Origin: Candidatus Gastranaerophilales bacterium | Lineage (GTDB): Bacteria > Cyanobacteriota > Vampirovibrionia > Gastranaerophilales > CAJFVJ01 | Assembly: GCA_028694275.1 (NCBI GenBank) | Contig: JAQUTS010000007.1 | Span: 1-24,044 of the forward strand | Length of the DNA: 24,044 bases | Reading direction: 5' to 3' | Part shown: piece after piece, positions 1 through 7,911 of the stretch | Layout: each line of letters begins with the position of its first letter | Numbering within the stretch: position 1 is the first letter of the stretch | Position numbers and translations under genes: made by a program | The notes under the pieces: generated by a model | The model's input: the letters and a program-made list of their open reading frames with translations, nothing else | Told to the model about the DNA's origin: nothing | The model's database searches: none

Positions 1-441
1 AACGCAACTTTTGCCGTGGTAACAATCAATCCGGCCAAATACAATGAACTATACGACAAGTTCAAAAATCTAAACAAAATGCTCGCATGGGGCCATGCCC
101 GCGCGATTGAAAATATTCTCGAAAAATCACCATGCCCGAATGCAATTTCTGATAAATTCGGCGATGAAAAACTGATAAAAAATGCTCTTTTAAAATCAGG
201 AAAAGAAATAAATCTCATACAACAAGTACGCGCAGAACGTGATTTGGCGGTAGCTGCAGCCTCTATTGTAGCCAGAGATGAATTTGTTAAGCGTCTGAAA
301 AATATGTCTTTACAATTTGGTATCGAACTTCCAAAAGGAGCTTCGCAGAGGGTAATCGAGCAAGCCAAAATTGCTAAAAACAAAAAAATTCCTCTTGAGA
401 ATATCGCCAAAATGCATTTCAAAACCACTCAAAATATATAA
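1..441 (+). CDS. rnhC: Ribonuclease HIII, C-terminal part (partial)
   Basis: The reading frame is open from the first base and ends at TAA 439-441, so the N-terminus lies outside the window. About 146 residues are visible. The stretch KYNELYDKFKNLNKMLAWGH followed by ARAIENIL, a DKFG motif and ERDLAVAAASIVARDEF is characteristic of the type 2 RNase H fold of RNase HIII, an enzyme that cleaves the RNA strand of RNA:DNA hybrids. The AERD aspartate and the following AAASI-AR helix are family hallmarks; the first catalytic acidic residues would be upstream. A GTG at position 16 is an internal codon here, because homologous sequence continues before it. RNase HII is the alternative, but the NLNKMLAWGHA stretch points to HIII. 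Confidence 0.85.
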   Translation, partial: NATFAVVTINPAKYNELYDKFKNLNKMLAWGHARAIENILEKSPCPNAISDKFGDEKLIKNALLKSGKEINLIQQVRAERDLAVAAASIVARDEFVKRLKNMSLQFGIELPKGASQRVIEQAKIAKNKKIPLENIAKMHFKTTQNI

Positions 442-668
442 ATAAAATTACATCTTTAACTTTTGTAAACCCTTGATAGGCAATAGTTTTGGGTGTTATG
501 ATTTTCGCTCTTAAAAAAATAGTTACAATTGTCGTAAATACTGCTAAAATTAATGTAAAGTTTTTTAGGTTTAAGTGTCAATTTTTCACTAGTTAATGTT
601 TTAAATAGTTATGTTTTAAAACAAACATAGCGGCAGGAAGCGTATAGTTAAGTTAAGGTAAGTCGAAA
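442..668. other. Intergenic region upstream of the c-di-GMP gene
   Basis: This AT-rich spacer of 227 bp has no convincing reading frame. It contains a perfect 12-bp palindrome, TGTTTTAAAACA, at 612-623, overlapping a second symmetry ATGTTT-N6-AAACAT at 611-628. These sit about 45 bp before the TTG start of the next gene, where an operator could lie. A TTGTCG at 529-534 with TAATGT 16 bp further on is the best promoter-like pair I see, but it is weak. I see no intrinsic terminator for the upstream gene. Confidence 0.3.
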
Positions 669-2513
669 TTGAATCCAAGACAGAAAGCTTTAGACGAACT
701 AAATAAGCAGCAGGGCTTTATTTTTAACAGCTCAAACCCGATTTTGGACCAAAGAACCCAAAAAGTAGAGCCTAAAAAAACCTCCAACAGATTGTATGGC
801 GGTTACAATTCATCGACTTTTTTATCTGCTTCTCCTGAAAACATAGATTCTGTCGAACTTTTGAACAGTTTTTGCAATACAGCCAAATATAAAAACTCAG
901 CCGAAGAAATTTTCTTCTGTCTGCATAATATTTCTGTAAATCAGCTCAGTCTCAATTTTATTTCTATCGGGTTCATCAATCCTTCCTTGAATAGAATCAA
1001 CCTGAAGCTCCTTGATAGAATAAGCAATTCCTATTCTGTCAAAATCTCACTTGATGATACCAAAAACCCACTTGTGGAATCTTTATCTTCAAAGAGTATC
1101 AAATTTACACAAAATGTCGATTTCTTAAATATCTATCACCTCAAAGAAACTCCGACGATTATCATCCCTTTGATTTCAAAAGGTGAACAAATCGGTATTT
1201 TGGCGGCAGGAAGTGAAAATCTTACAAACCAAAAAGTAGAAATTTTAAAACTTCTGGCAGAATTTTCGACAATTTATATGCAAAATCTCAAACTAAATGA
1301 AGTTGCAAACCAAAAAATTGATGAGGACTCTTTAACAGGGCTCAAAAACCACAGAAGCTTCCAAGACGAACTTCACAGGCAAATAGACTCTGCAAAAGAT
1401 AAAGCAAAACCACTCTCTGTTATCATCTTCGATATCAATGACATCGCCAAAATAAACAGAGAATCAGGCCATGCAAGGGGCGATGAGATTATCAAATATA
1501 TCTCACACAAAATCAAAGAAAACATAAGGCCAAAAGACATTGCCGCAAGATATGGCGGGGATGAAATAGCAGTCATATTGCCAAATACAGACAGCGCAGA
1601 AGCCTTCTATATGGCAGAATATTTGAACTATACGGCCACTTGCAATTCTGTCAATGATGGAAAAATCACACTCAGTATCGGTATCGCAAATTATCCAAGC
1701 TGCTCTTTGAGCCAAGAAAAACTACTCCTTTTGGCAGAACAAGCAATGGTAATTTCAAAACACAACAACTACAAAGACAACTCATCATCAAATATTGTAA
1801 GCGCAAATGACATCAATTTCTGGGATGGAACATCTTTGAAATCATTTGCCTCTGTAATTTCAAAACGTCACTCTGAACTTGGAATCAACTTTGAAGATGA
1901 AATCATCAACCAATTCCAAACAGAAAAAATTCAATCAGATTCACACCTTGTGGAAATTGCAACTTCTCTATCAGGTGCAATTGACGCAAAAGACACATAC
2001 ACACGAGGTCACTCTCAAGCCGTATCAACTTATTCAGAAAGCCTCGCAAGGGCGCTTAATCTCTCTGAAAAAGACATCCAAAAAATCAAACTGGGCGCAC
2101 TTTTACATGATGTCGGCAAGATCGGTATTCCTGAAAACATCTTGAAAAAAACAGAAAAACTGACAGATGAAGAATGGAATATCATGAAACAGCACCCAAG
2201 TATCGGTGTCAAAAAAGTATTAAAACCAATCGAAATTCTAAGCGAACTTATCCCAATCGTTGAACACCACCACGAAAATTGGGACGGTTCAGGATACCCT
2301 GCAAGACTAAAAGGTGAAGAAATTCCACTTGGTGCAAGGATTGTAGCTATTGCCGATGCATACCATGCTCTAATTAGCAACAGACCATACCGTGACGGAC
2401 TTGGAAATGAAAGAGCCATCCAAATCCTAAGAGTCGGTGCAGGTATTCAATGGCAAGCCGAGCTTGTTATGAAATTTATTGAAATTATCCCAACTCTACC
2501 TACAACCTTTTAA
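669..2513 (+). CDS. GAF-like/GGDEF/HD-GYP c-di-GMP signalling protein
   Basis: A 614-residue cytoplasmic protein with no membrane segment. Residues ~55-210 look like a GAF-type sensor domain (inferred from pattern only). A GGDEF domain follows (~215-375), with active-site GGDEI at 296-300 and a preceding RPKD inhibitory-site motif at RxxD spacing, so the diguanylate cyclase half appears intact. The C-terminal HD-GYP phosphodiesterase domain (~420-610) has HDVGKIGIP from 480, HHHENWDG from 533 and GYP at 542-544. One chain could therefore both make and degrade cyclic di-GMP. The start is TTG, with AAGG about 10 nt upstream and no better start nearby. It appears monocistronic. The input ligand is unknown. 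Confidence 0.9.
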   Translation: MNPRQKALDELNKQQGFIFNSSNPILDQRTQKVEPKKTSNRLYGGYNSSTFLSASPENIDSVELLNSFCNTAKYKNSAEEIFFCLHNISVNQLSLNFISIGFINPSLNRINLKLLDRISNSYSVKISLDDTKNPLVESLSSKSIKFTQNVDFLNIYHLKETPTIIIPLISKGEQIGILAAGSENLTNQKVEILKLLAEFSTIYMQNLKLNEVANQKIDEDSLTGLKNHRSFQDELHRQIDSAKDKAKPLSVIIFDINDIAKINRESGHARGDEIIKYISHKIKENIRPKDIAARYGGDEIAVILPNTDSAEAFYMAEYLNYTATCNSVNDGKITLSIGIANYPSCSLSQEKLLLLAEQAMVISKHNNYKDNSSSNIVSANDINFWDGTSLKSFASVISKRHSELGINFEDEIINQFQTEKIQSDSHLVEIATSLSGAIDAKDTYTRGHSQAVSTYSESLARALNLSEKDIQKIKLGALLHDVGKIGIPENILKKTEKLTDEEWNIMKQHPSIGVKKVLKPIEILSELIPIVEHHHENWDGSGYPARLKGEEIPLGARIVAIADAYHALISNRPYRDGLGNERAIQILRVGAGIQWQAELVMKFIEIIPTLPTTF

Positions 2514-2525
2514 CTAAATTTAGTT
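2512..2525. repeat. 14-bp perfect palindrome at the gene end
   Basis: AACTAAATTTAGTT overlaps the TAA stop of the c-di-GMP gene and lies about 30 bp before the TATGAT box of the next gene. It has no GC and no T-run, so it is a poor terminator. An operator site is possible but unproven. Confidence 0.35.
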
Positions 2526-2532
2526 TAAAATG

Positions 2533-2561
2533 ATGAAATTTAATCAAACTTACGCTATGAT
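2533..2561 (+). promoter_or_regulatory. Probable sigma70-type promoter for the exported protein
   Basis: TATGAT at 2556-2561 is a good -10 box. A poor -35 match (ATGAAA, 2533-2538) lies 17 bp upstream. Transcription would begin near 2568, giving a leader of about 27 nt that ends in GAGG 6 nt before the TTG start. Confidence 0.4.
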
Positions 2562-2594
2562 ATTATCAGGGCTTAAGGGGCGTTGAGGTAATTT

Positions 2595-3782
2595 TTGAAA
2601 AATTTTATATCAGTATTTCTCATTTTTTTAATATGTATTGGCATGGTGGGGCCTTGTTTTGCTCAAGATGCCTTACCCGTTATGCTCAATAACGATTCTA
2701 AATACATATTGAAAGGGCGAGCAGAGCTCAACGACGGCAAACAAGATTTGAATCCGGATGTTTTCACAGGGCAAATCACCACCGTCAAAAAAGGCAGCAA
2801 TCTCAAAATGTCAGTCTCGACTATTTTGAGTACGGGTTATTCTGAATCAGAAGATGAATTCTTTGCCCAAATTACAAATGATGTCGGAACGCAAGATGGA
2901 GTCATTATTCCAGCGGGGTCTTTTGCTCATGGAACGATTGAAAATATTGCCAAAGCCAAAAGACTTGGACGTGATGGATATGTTGATTTAAATTTTGATT
3001 ACATCATCACGCCCGATGGGCGCAAAATCCCCATAAATGCTTCTATGACAACAAAAGCCAATCCTGTAGCAGCAACTGCAAAAAATATTGCAAAGGACAC
3101 AGGCTATATGCTGGGTGGCGGTGCAATGGGCGGATGGGTCGCTCTAAATATGCTCGGATTACCGGCAGCTGTCGCAACACATGGTGGAACAGTGGCGGGA
3201 GGAGCAGGAATAGGTGCTGTTGCTGGGCTAAGTATTGCACTTTCACAAAAAGGAAAAGAAGTCCTTATTACCCCCGGCGATGAGATGAATGTCGAGATAA
3301 AATCGCCTTTAGAATTACCTATTATGAAAGCTTCAGCGTTTAATGAAGAAGAAATCGAATACAAAGGTCTTAATATCAAAATTTATAATATTAAAATCGA
3401 AAAAGACCCCTTTGGGGAGCCAAATGTCATCACATTATCCATGCTCATTGATAATCAAACAGACAAAACATTCTCCGTTTTTGATATGGCTTTATTAAAT
3501 GACCTAAAAAACATCTACTACCCATCACCTTTTGGCAACACTGATTTTTGGTTCAATAGAGTTAACCCTGGGGATAAAGTCTCAACCAAGTTGTCTTTTT
3601 CTGTTAACAACCCAAGACGCAAACACTGGCTTGTGATTTATGATAACTATAACCGACAACCGCTGATAAAAATGTCCTTAAACAATGCCAAACGCAATAT
3701 AAATAACGAAAAAACGGTAAAAAGAAAACATAACAAACAAGATAACAAAAACGATTTTTACATACCGTCACAAAATGACTGA
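2595..3782 (+). CDS. Exported protein of unknown function, VirB10-like fold possible
   Basis: A 395-residue protein starting at TTG, with GAGG 6 nt upstream. Residues 1-23 form a signal peptide (hydrophobic core, cleavage after CFA). The -1 position before C21 is Pro, so this is not a lipobox. Residues ~95-155 include GVIIPAGSFAHG and TPDGRKIPINA, which recall the IPxGS and DG-x-x-I strands of VirB10/TrbI-like beta domains. A glycine-rich hydrophobic segment (~169-215) follows, then a C-terminal domain (~255-365) resembling an Ig-like/DUF4352-type sandwich, and a Lys/Asn-rich tail. No other secretion or conjugation genes are near, so type IV secretion is not implied. Envelope location is likely; function is unknown. 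Confidence 0.75.
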   Translation: MKNFISVFLIFLICIGMVGPCFAQDALPVMLNNDSKYILKGRAELNDGKQDLNPDVFTGQITTVKKGSNLKMSVSTILSTGYSESEDEFFAQITNDVGTQDGVIIPAGSFAHGTIENIAKAKRLGRDGYVDLNFDYIITPDGRKIPINASMTTKANPVAATAKNIAKDTGYMLGGGAMGGWVALNMLGLPAAVATHGGTVAGGAGIGAVAGLSIALSQKGKEVLITPGDEMNVEIKSPLELPIMKASAFNEEEIEYKGLNIKIYNIKIEKDPFGEPNVITLSMLIDNQTDKTFSVFDMALLNDLKNIYYPSPFGNTDFWFNRVNPGDKVSTKLSFSVNNPRRKHWLVIYDNYNRQPLIKMSLNNAKRNINNEKTVKRKHNKQDNKNDFYIPSQND

Positions 3783-3790
3783 CACAAAGA

Positions 3791-3819
3791 TTGAAAAATA
3801 TCTTTGAGCGTGTTATAAA
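3791..3819 (+). promoter_or_regulatory. Strong sigma70-type promoter of the ispH-rpsA operon
   Basis: TTGAAA (3791-3796) and TATAAA (3814-3819) are separated by exactly 17 bp; both are close to consensus. The predicted start near 3826 gives a leader of about 45 nt. This is the best promoter in the window, fitting a gene pair that includes a ribosomal protein. Confidence 0.65.
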
Positions 3820-3827
3820 CCTGTTAA

Positions 3828-3843
3828 GGTTGAGAAATCAACC
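3828..3843 (+). promoter_or_regulatory. Leader hairpin with GAAA tetraloop
   Basis: GGTTGA-GAAA-TCAACC forms a perfect 6-bp stem closed by a GNRA tetraloop. It lies almost at the predicted transcript 5' end and about 10 nt before the ribosome-binding sequence of ispH. It could protect the 5' end or tune initiation; that role is inferred. Confidence 0.5.
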
Positions 3844-3870
3844 AAATCTAACAAAGGCAGGTAAATTAAT

Positions 3871-4740
3871 CTGAAAAATATAATACAGGCCAAATCGGCA
3901 GGTTTTTGTTACGGTGTGAGACGCGCCGTTGAATTATCAAAAGAAATCAAGAAAAATAATCCTGATAAAAATGTCTATATCCTAGGTGAGCTTATACACA
4001 ATGCTCAGGCTATTCAAATGCTTGAAGAGCTTGGCATCAAAACTGTTAATGAAATTCCGCATGACAAAAACGGAATTTGCATTATCAGAACCCATGGCGT
4101 TACCCCTGATATTATCAAACAAATCCAAAACTCAGGCTGTGAAATGATTGATGCCACATGCCCCGATGTAAAAAAAGTTCAACAAAAAGCAAGCGAACTT
4201 GCACTTGAAGATTATCAAGTCATCATAATAGGCAAGGCCGAACACCCTGAAGTAATAGGTATCAAAGCCCATGCCGATTCTCAAAATAAACTTGAAGCAA
4301 TAGTAATATCAAGTCCTGATGAAGTAAAAATTTTTAAAGACACCATTAAAAGTTCAAAAAAAGTAGGTATTGTTGTTCAAACAACACAAAAAATTGAGCT
4401 TCTGAATAAAGTTTTGACAGAAATCACACCTTTTTCAAAAGAAGTAATCGTGCGCAACACAATCTGTCCAGCAACCAAAAACCGTCAAAAAGAAGCAGTA
4501 GAGCTTGCCCAAAATGCCGAACTTATGATTGTCGCAGGTGGAAAAAACAGCGCAAATACAACACATTTGGCGGAAATTTTGACAGAAATTACAAAAACTG
4601 TCCACATCGAAACGGCTGATGAGTTGGATGAATACAAAAATTTGCTTGAAACATGCCAAAATGTTGGAATAACAGCGGGTGCTTCAACCCCAAAAGAAAT
4701 AATTGATGAAATAATACAAAAGATAGGAGAAAATAAATGA
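3871..4740 (+). CDS. ispH: 4-hydroxy-3-methylbut-2-enyl diphosphate reductase
   Basis: IspH (LytB) is the last enzyme of the MEP isoprenoid pathway, a [4Fe-4S] protein that makes IPP and DMAPP. I place the start at CTG 3871, giving 289 residues. The first ATG/GTG/TTG-type start, GTG 3916, would remove the essential N-terminal AKSAGFCYGV motif with cluster ligand Cys13. The frame is closed by TAA at 3862, leaving only ATT 3865 or CTG 3871, and an AAAGGCAGG sequence lies at 3853-3861. Cluster cysteines are Cys13, Cys97 (DATCPDV) and Cys199 (NTICPAT). HPEVIG, VVQTTQ and GASTP are also present. The stop overlaps the rpsA start (ATGA). Enzyme identity is firm; the exact start codon is inferred. 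Confidence 0.93.
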   Translation: MKNIIQAKSAGFCYGVRRAVELSKEIKKNNPDKNVYILGELIHNAQAIQMLEELGIKTVNEIPHDKNGICIIRTHGVTPDIIKQIQNSGCEMIDATCPDVKKVQQKASELALEDYQVIIIGKAEHPEVIGIKAHADSQNKLEAIVISSPDEVKIFKDTIKSSKKVGIVVQTTQKIELLNKVLTEITPFSKEVIVRNTICPATKNRQKEAVELAQNAELMIVAGGKNSANTTHLAEILTEITKTVHIETADELDEYKNLLETCQNVGITAGASTPKEIIDEIIQKIGENK

Positions 4741-5819
4741 CACAAACATTAGAAAAATCGATCGAACAAGCAAAAACTGAGTTCGAAAAACTATTTATGC
4801 AATATGACTACAGCTTCAAAGTAGCTGATGTTGTAAAAGGAACCATCGTAAAAAGAGAAAACGACCATTTTTTGGTTGATATCGGTTCAAAAACAGAAGC
4901 TATTTTGCCTTGGCGCGAACTTTCAAACGTTGAATTCAAAGACGCTGAAGATGTAATCAAAGTTGGTGCTTCTGCAGATTTTTATATTTTAAAAGAAGAA
5001 AATGACCACGGACAACTTTTTGTTTCACTAAAAAGAGTTGCCTTTGCTCAAAACTGGAACAAACTTGAAGACATCAAGAAAAACAACGAAACAATCACAG
5101 CAAGAATCATTTCTTTGGTTAAAGGCGGTGTTGTCGTTGAAGCTGCAGGCCTTAGAGGCTTTGTACCATCAAGCCAATTGAGAACAGGACTTCCTCACGA
5201 TGGTCTTATCAACCAAGAAATCGACGTGAAAGTTCTTGAGACAGACGCTAAGAAAAATAAATTGATCTTAAGCCAAAGACAAGCTCTTGCAGAACAAAGA
5301 GATCAAATCGTCGGCGAAGTTATCAAAGATCTTGATGTTGACCAAGTTGTTGAAGGTGAAATCGTAAGAATTGCTGATTTCGGTGTATTCATTGATATCA
5401 AAGGCGTTGATGGTTTGCTTCCGATCTCAGAAATTTCTTGGCAGCGTATCAAACACCCATCAGATGTTGTTAAATTAGGCGAAAAAATCGCAGTTAAAAT
5501 CCTTAAAATTGATGAAGAAACAAAACGCATCAGCTTGAGCTTGAAAAGAATGGGCGAAAACCCTTGGACAAAAATTCAAGACCAATTTGAAGAAGGACAA
5601 ATCATCAAAGGAAGTGTTAACAAAATCACATCATTTGGTGCATTCATCAACATTTTCCCTGGCGTAGAAGCTCTATTGCCTGTGGCAGAAATGTCTGACA
5701 GCAATGTAAATCCTTTTGACTTGTTGACTGTAGGAGATGAAATTGAAGTTCTAATCAAAAAATTCACTCCGCAAGAACACAGAATCGGATTGAGCATCAG
5801 AGACATCAAAAAAGCGTAA
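4737..5819 (+). CDS. rpsA: 30S ribosomal protein S1-like, four S1 domains
   Basis: A 360-residue protein with four S1 RNA-binding repeats at roughly 27-92, 108-172, 197-267 and 283-355. The third (ADFGVFIDI, GLLPISEIS) and fourth (SFGAFINI) are most canonical; the first two are divergent, as is usual for the ribosome-binding repeats of S1. It is shorter than the six-repeat enterobacterial S1 but similar to the four-repeat forms of Gram-positive bacteria. It binds mRNA on the 30S subunit. The ATG overlaps the ispH stop as ATGA, with AGGAG 7 nt upstream inside ispH, indicating translational coupling. A strong terminator follows. Confidence 0.9.
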   Translation: MTQTLEKSIEQAKTEFEKLFMQYDYSFKVADVVKGTIVKRENDHFLVDIGSKTEAILPWRELSNVEFKDAEDVIKVGASADFYILKEENDHGQLFVSLKRVAFAQNWNKLEDIKKNNETITARIISLVKGGVVVEAAGLRGFVPSSQLRTGLPHDGLINQEIDVKVLETDAKKNKLILSQRQALAEQRDQIVGEVIKDLDVDQVVEGEIVRIADFGVFIDIKGVDGLLPISEISWQRIKHPSDVVKLGEKIAVKILKIDEETKRISLSLKRMGENPWTKIQDQFEEGQIIKGSVNKITSFGAFINIFPGVEALLPVAEMSDSNVNPFDLLTVGDEIEVLIKKFTPQEHRIGLSIRDIKKA

Positions 5820-5832
5820 GCGCAAAACAAAC

Positions 5833-5864
5833 AAAAAAGACTGCGAAATCTCGCAGTCTTTTTT
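5833..5864. terminator. Bidirectional intrinsic terminator between rpsA and the kinase
   Basis: GACTGCGA-AATC-TCGCAGTC forms an 8-bp GC-containing stem, flanked by six A on the left and six T on the right, for 14 paired bases in all. The T-run exists on both strands, so it can end rpsA (+) and the convergent kinase (-) whose stop codon is at 5866-5868. Confidence 0.9.
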
Positions 5865-5865
5865 G

Positions 5866-6960
5866 CTATAATAAAACAGCTTCTTTTGGCAAATGGACTT
5901 TTTTCTTCGGCAAAGATATTGTAAAATTACTTCCTTCACCTTTTTTTGATTTCACATTGATTTGCCCACCGTGCATACCTATTATTTTTTGAGAAATATA
6001 AAGCCCGAGACCTGATCCGACTTGCCTGAATTTGCGGCAGTTTTCTTTTTTATATTCAAAAATATTTGAAATATCCTGAGAATCAATTCCTTTACCCCTA
6101 TCAACAAATGAAATTTTGATATCTTCATCCGTATCAAAAATTCTTATTTCAATAGTTGCATTTTCTTTTGAGAATTTTATCGCATTCGAAAGAAGATTTA
6201 TGACGGTTCTTTTGATTGCAAGATAATCAGCGTTTACTTCATCAGAAGTGTTTTCAGAACAAATATTAACGTTTTGTTTTTTGGTCTCAAACAAGACTCT
6301 AAGCTCTTGAACACAATCTTGCACCAGTGAATTGATACTGAATCTGACAGGTATAAGTTTGATTTTGTTTTGATCAAATTTATACTTGGACAAAATCGAA
6401 TCCAGCATAAAAAACATATAATTGCTGGAATTTAAAATTTCTTCCAAAACCTCTACTTGAGTGGATTTTAGCTCACCAAAATGCCCCTCCAATAAAAGTT
6501 CCATAGCTCTGATTTCAGAACGGACCGGTGTTTTTAAATCATGGGTCAAAGTCTCAATAAAACAATCTCTTTCATCTTGAAGCCTTTTGAGCTTAAGAAT
6601 ATTTTTAATTTTGGCCTGAAGCTCCTCAATGCAATATGGCGTTGTAATATAGTCATAACAACCAAGTTCAAGACCTTTTACGATGTTTTTGGTTTCAGAT
6701 AAAGCACTCAAAAATATCACGGGAATATTTTGCGAAACAGGATTTTTGCTCAAAGCCTCAAGAACCTCATATCCGTTCATAAAAGGCATCATTACGTCCA
6801 AAAAAATCACATCATAAGACTCTTGCTCAATCACATCAAACAAATCTTCTGCACTATAAAGAACTTTTGAATCAATATTAATCTGCTCAAGAATTTCAAC
6901 AAGCAATTCCGAGTTGATAGGATTATTGTCCAATATTAAAGCTCTATTTCGCAATTCCAT
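5866..6960 (-). CDS. Soluble receiver-histidine kinase (REC-HisKA-HATPase)
   Basis: A 364-residue protein with no membrane segment. Residues 5-120 are a response-regulator receiver with Asp55 (FLDVMMPFMNG). HisKA follows with phospho-His140 in THDLKTP. The ATPase domain has N-box NLLSNAIKFS (255-264), DRGKG (287-291) and GSGLGL (315-320). The receiver pocket is altered: the usual DD pair is D11-N12, and the conserved Lys before Pro in loop 5 is Thr (YITTP, 104-108). ATG 6960 lies directly after GGGGG. A TTG two codons later (6954) has that G-run at normal Shine-Dalgarno spacing and may be the true start. It faces rpsA across a shared terminator; its output partner is not in the window. Confidence 0.88.
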   Translation of the reverse strand: MELRNRALILDNNPINSELLVEILEQINIDSKVLYSAEDLFDVIEQESYDVIFLDVMMPFMNGYEVLEALSKNPVSQNIPVIFLSALSETKNIVKGLELGCYDYITTPYCIEELQAKIKNILKLKRLQDERDCFIETLTHDLKTPVRSEIRAMELLLEGHFGELKSTQVEVLEEILNSSNYMFFMLDSILSKYKFDQNKIKLIPVRFSINSLVQDCVQELRVLFETKKQNVNICSENTSDEVNADYLAIKRTVINLLSNAIKFSKENATIEIRIFDTDEDIKISFVDRGKGIDSQDISNIFEYKKENCRKFRQVGSGLGLYISQKIIGMHGGQINVKSKKGEGSNFTISLPKKKVHLPKEAVLL

Positions 6961-7054
6961 CCCCCAATCTAAACTATATACCGCCCATCTAAAATTGTGC
7001 TATTCGGAATCGAAATACATATATATAATAACGCCGGCTAATCGCATTCGATAT

Positions 7055-7068
7055 TAGACACTTGTCTA
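7055..7068. promoter_or_regulatory. Operator-like inverted repeat upstream of the kinase
   Basis: TAGACA-CT-TGTCTA is a perfect 6-bp-arm inverted repeat in the 123-bp gap between the permease stop and the kinase start. The kinase-side flank contains an AT-rich TATTAT/TATATA tract that could hold a -10 box. With no T-run it is not a terminator. Binding by a dimeric regulator is a guess. Confidence 0.3.
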
Positions 7069-7083
7069 GTTCTGTTGGGTAAT

Positions 7084-7911
7084 TTATTCTTTTACAGATC
7101 CGGCCATGAGCCCCTTAATAAAGTACTTCTGGCCTGCCAAAAAGATTGCCACGACAGGGATTATGGCAATAACTGCACAAGCCATTAATTGCCCCCATTG
7201 GGTCGTTTCTCTAAAACTTCCTTTAAAAATTGCCAAACCGACGGGCATGGTGCGCATGCAATCGGAGTTGGTTACAATCAAAGGCCACATAAAACTGTTC
7301 CAACTGGTTATAAATGTAAAAATACCTAGCGTAGCCAAAGCAGGCAGTCCTAAAGGTAGTGCTATTTTAAAGAAAGTTTGAAAATAATTGCACCCATCAA
7401 TCCTTGCGGCTTCTTCAAGGCTCTGAGGCAAGCCCAAAAACCACTGGCGCATCATAAAAACACCAAACCCGCCAAATAGCCCCGGCACCACCAATGCCTG
7501 ATAAGTATCAATCCAGTTGAGTTCTTTTATAAGATAAAAAAGCGGAATTATATTGACCTGAGGCGGCACCATCATTGTCACCAAAAGCAAAAAGAACAAA
7601 GCATCGCGCCCTTTAAACTTCATCCTGGCAAAAGCATACCCTGCCATAGCAGAAATAATCACCTGCCCTAATGTCATCAAAACAGCAACAAAAGCACTAT
7701 TGAAAAAATATCTTCCGACAGGTATCGCCTGCGTTATAGCCGTATAATTTTCAAAAACAAAAGGCCTTGGAATAAAATTAATAACCCCTGATAATACCTG
7801 AGATGATGTCATAAAAGATGTCACGATCATCCACAAAAATGGGAATATCATAGAAAAAGATCCCAAAATCAAAACCACATAACAAAATATCAAAAGACCC
7901 TTTTTATTCAT
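7084..7911 (-). CDS. Carbohydrate ABC transporter permease, MalG/UgpE type
   Basis: A 275-residue integral membrane protein with about six hydrophobic segments, starting with the helix YVVLILGSFSMIFPFLWMIV near residues 11-30. The EAA loop that contacts the ATPase is clear: EEAARIDGCNYFQTFFKIAL, with the G in its usual place and LGLPALATL after it. This is the CUT1 family that imports oligosaccharides or glycerol phosphate; the substrate cannot be read from sequence. It overlaps the upstream permease gene by 8 bp, so the two are co-translated. No solute-binding protein or ATPase gene is adjacent. Confidence 0.88.
   Translation of the reverse strand: MNKKGLLIFCYVVLILGSFSMIFPFLWMIVTSFMTSSQVLSGVINFIPRPFVFENYTAITQAIPVGRYFFNSAFVAVLMTLGQVIISAMAGYAFARMKFKGRDALFFLLLVTMMVPPQVNIIPLFYLIKELNWIDTYQALVVPGLFGGFGVFMMRQWFLGLPQSLEEAARIDGCNYFQTFFKIALPLGLPALATLGIFTFITSWNSFMWPLIVTNSDCMRTMPVGLAIFKGSFRETTQWGQLMACAVIAIIPVVAIFLAGQKYFIKGLMAGSVKE

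Noticed and set aside
3916..4740. A shorter ispH starting at GTG 3916
   Set aside because: It would lack the first iron-sulfur cysteine and the family's conserved N-terminal motif, both of which are encoded just upstream in the same frame.
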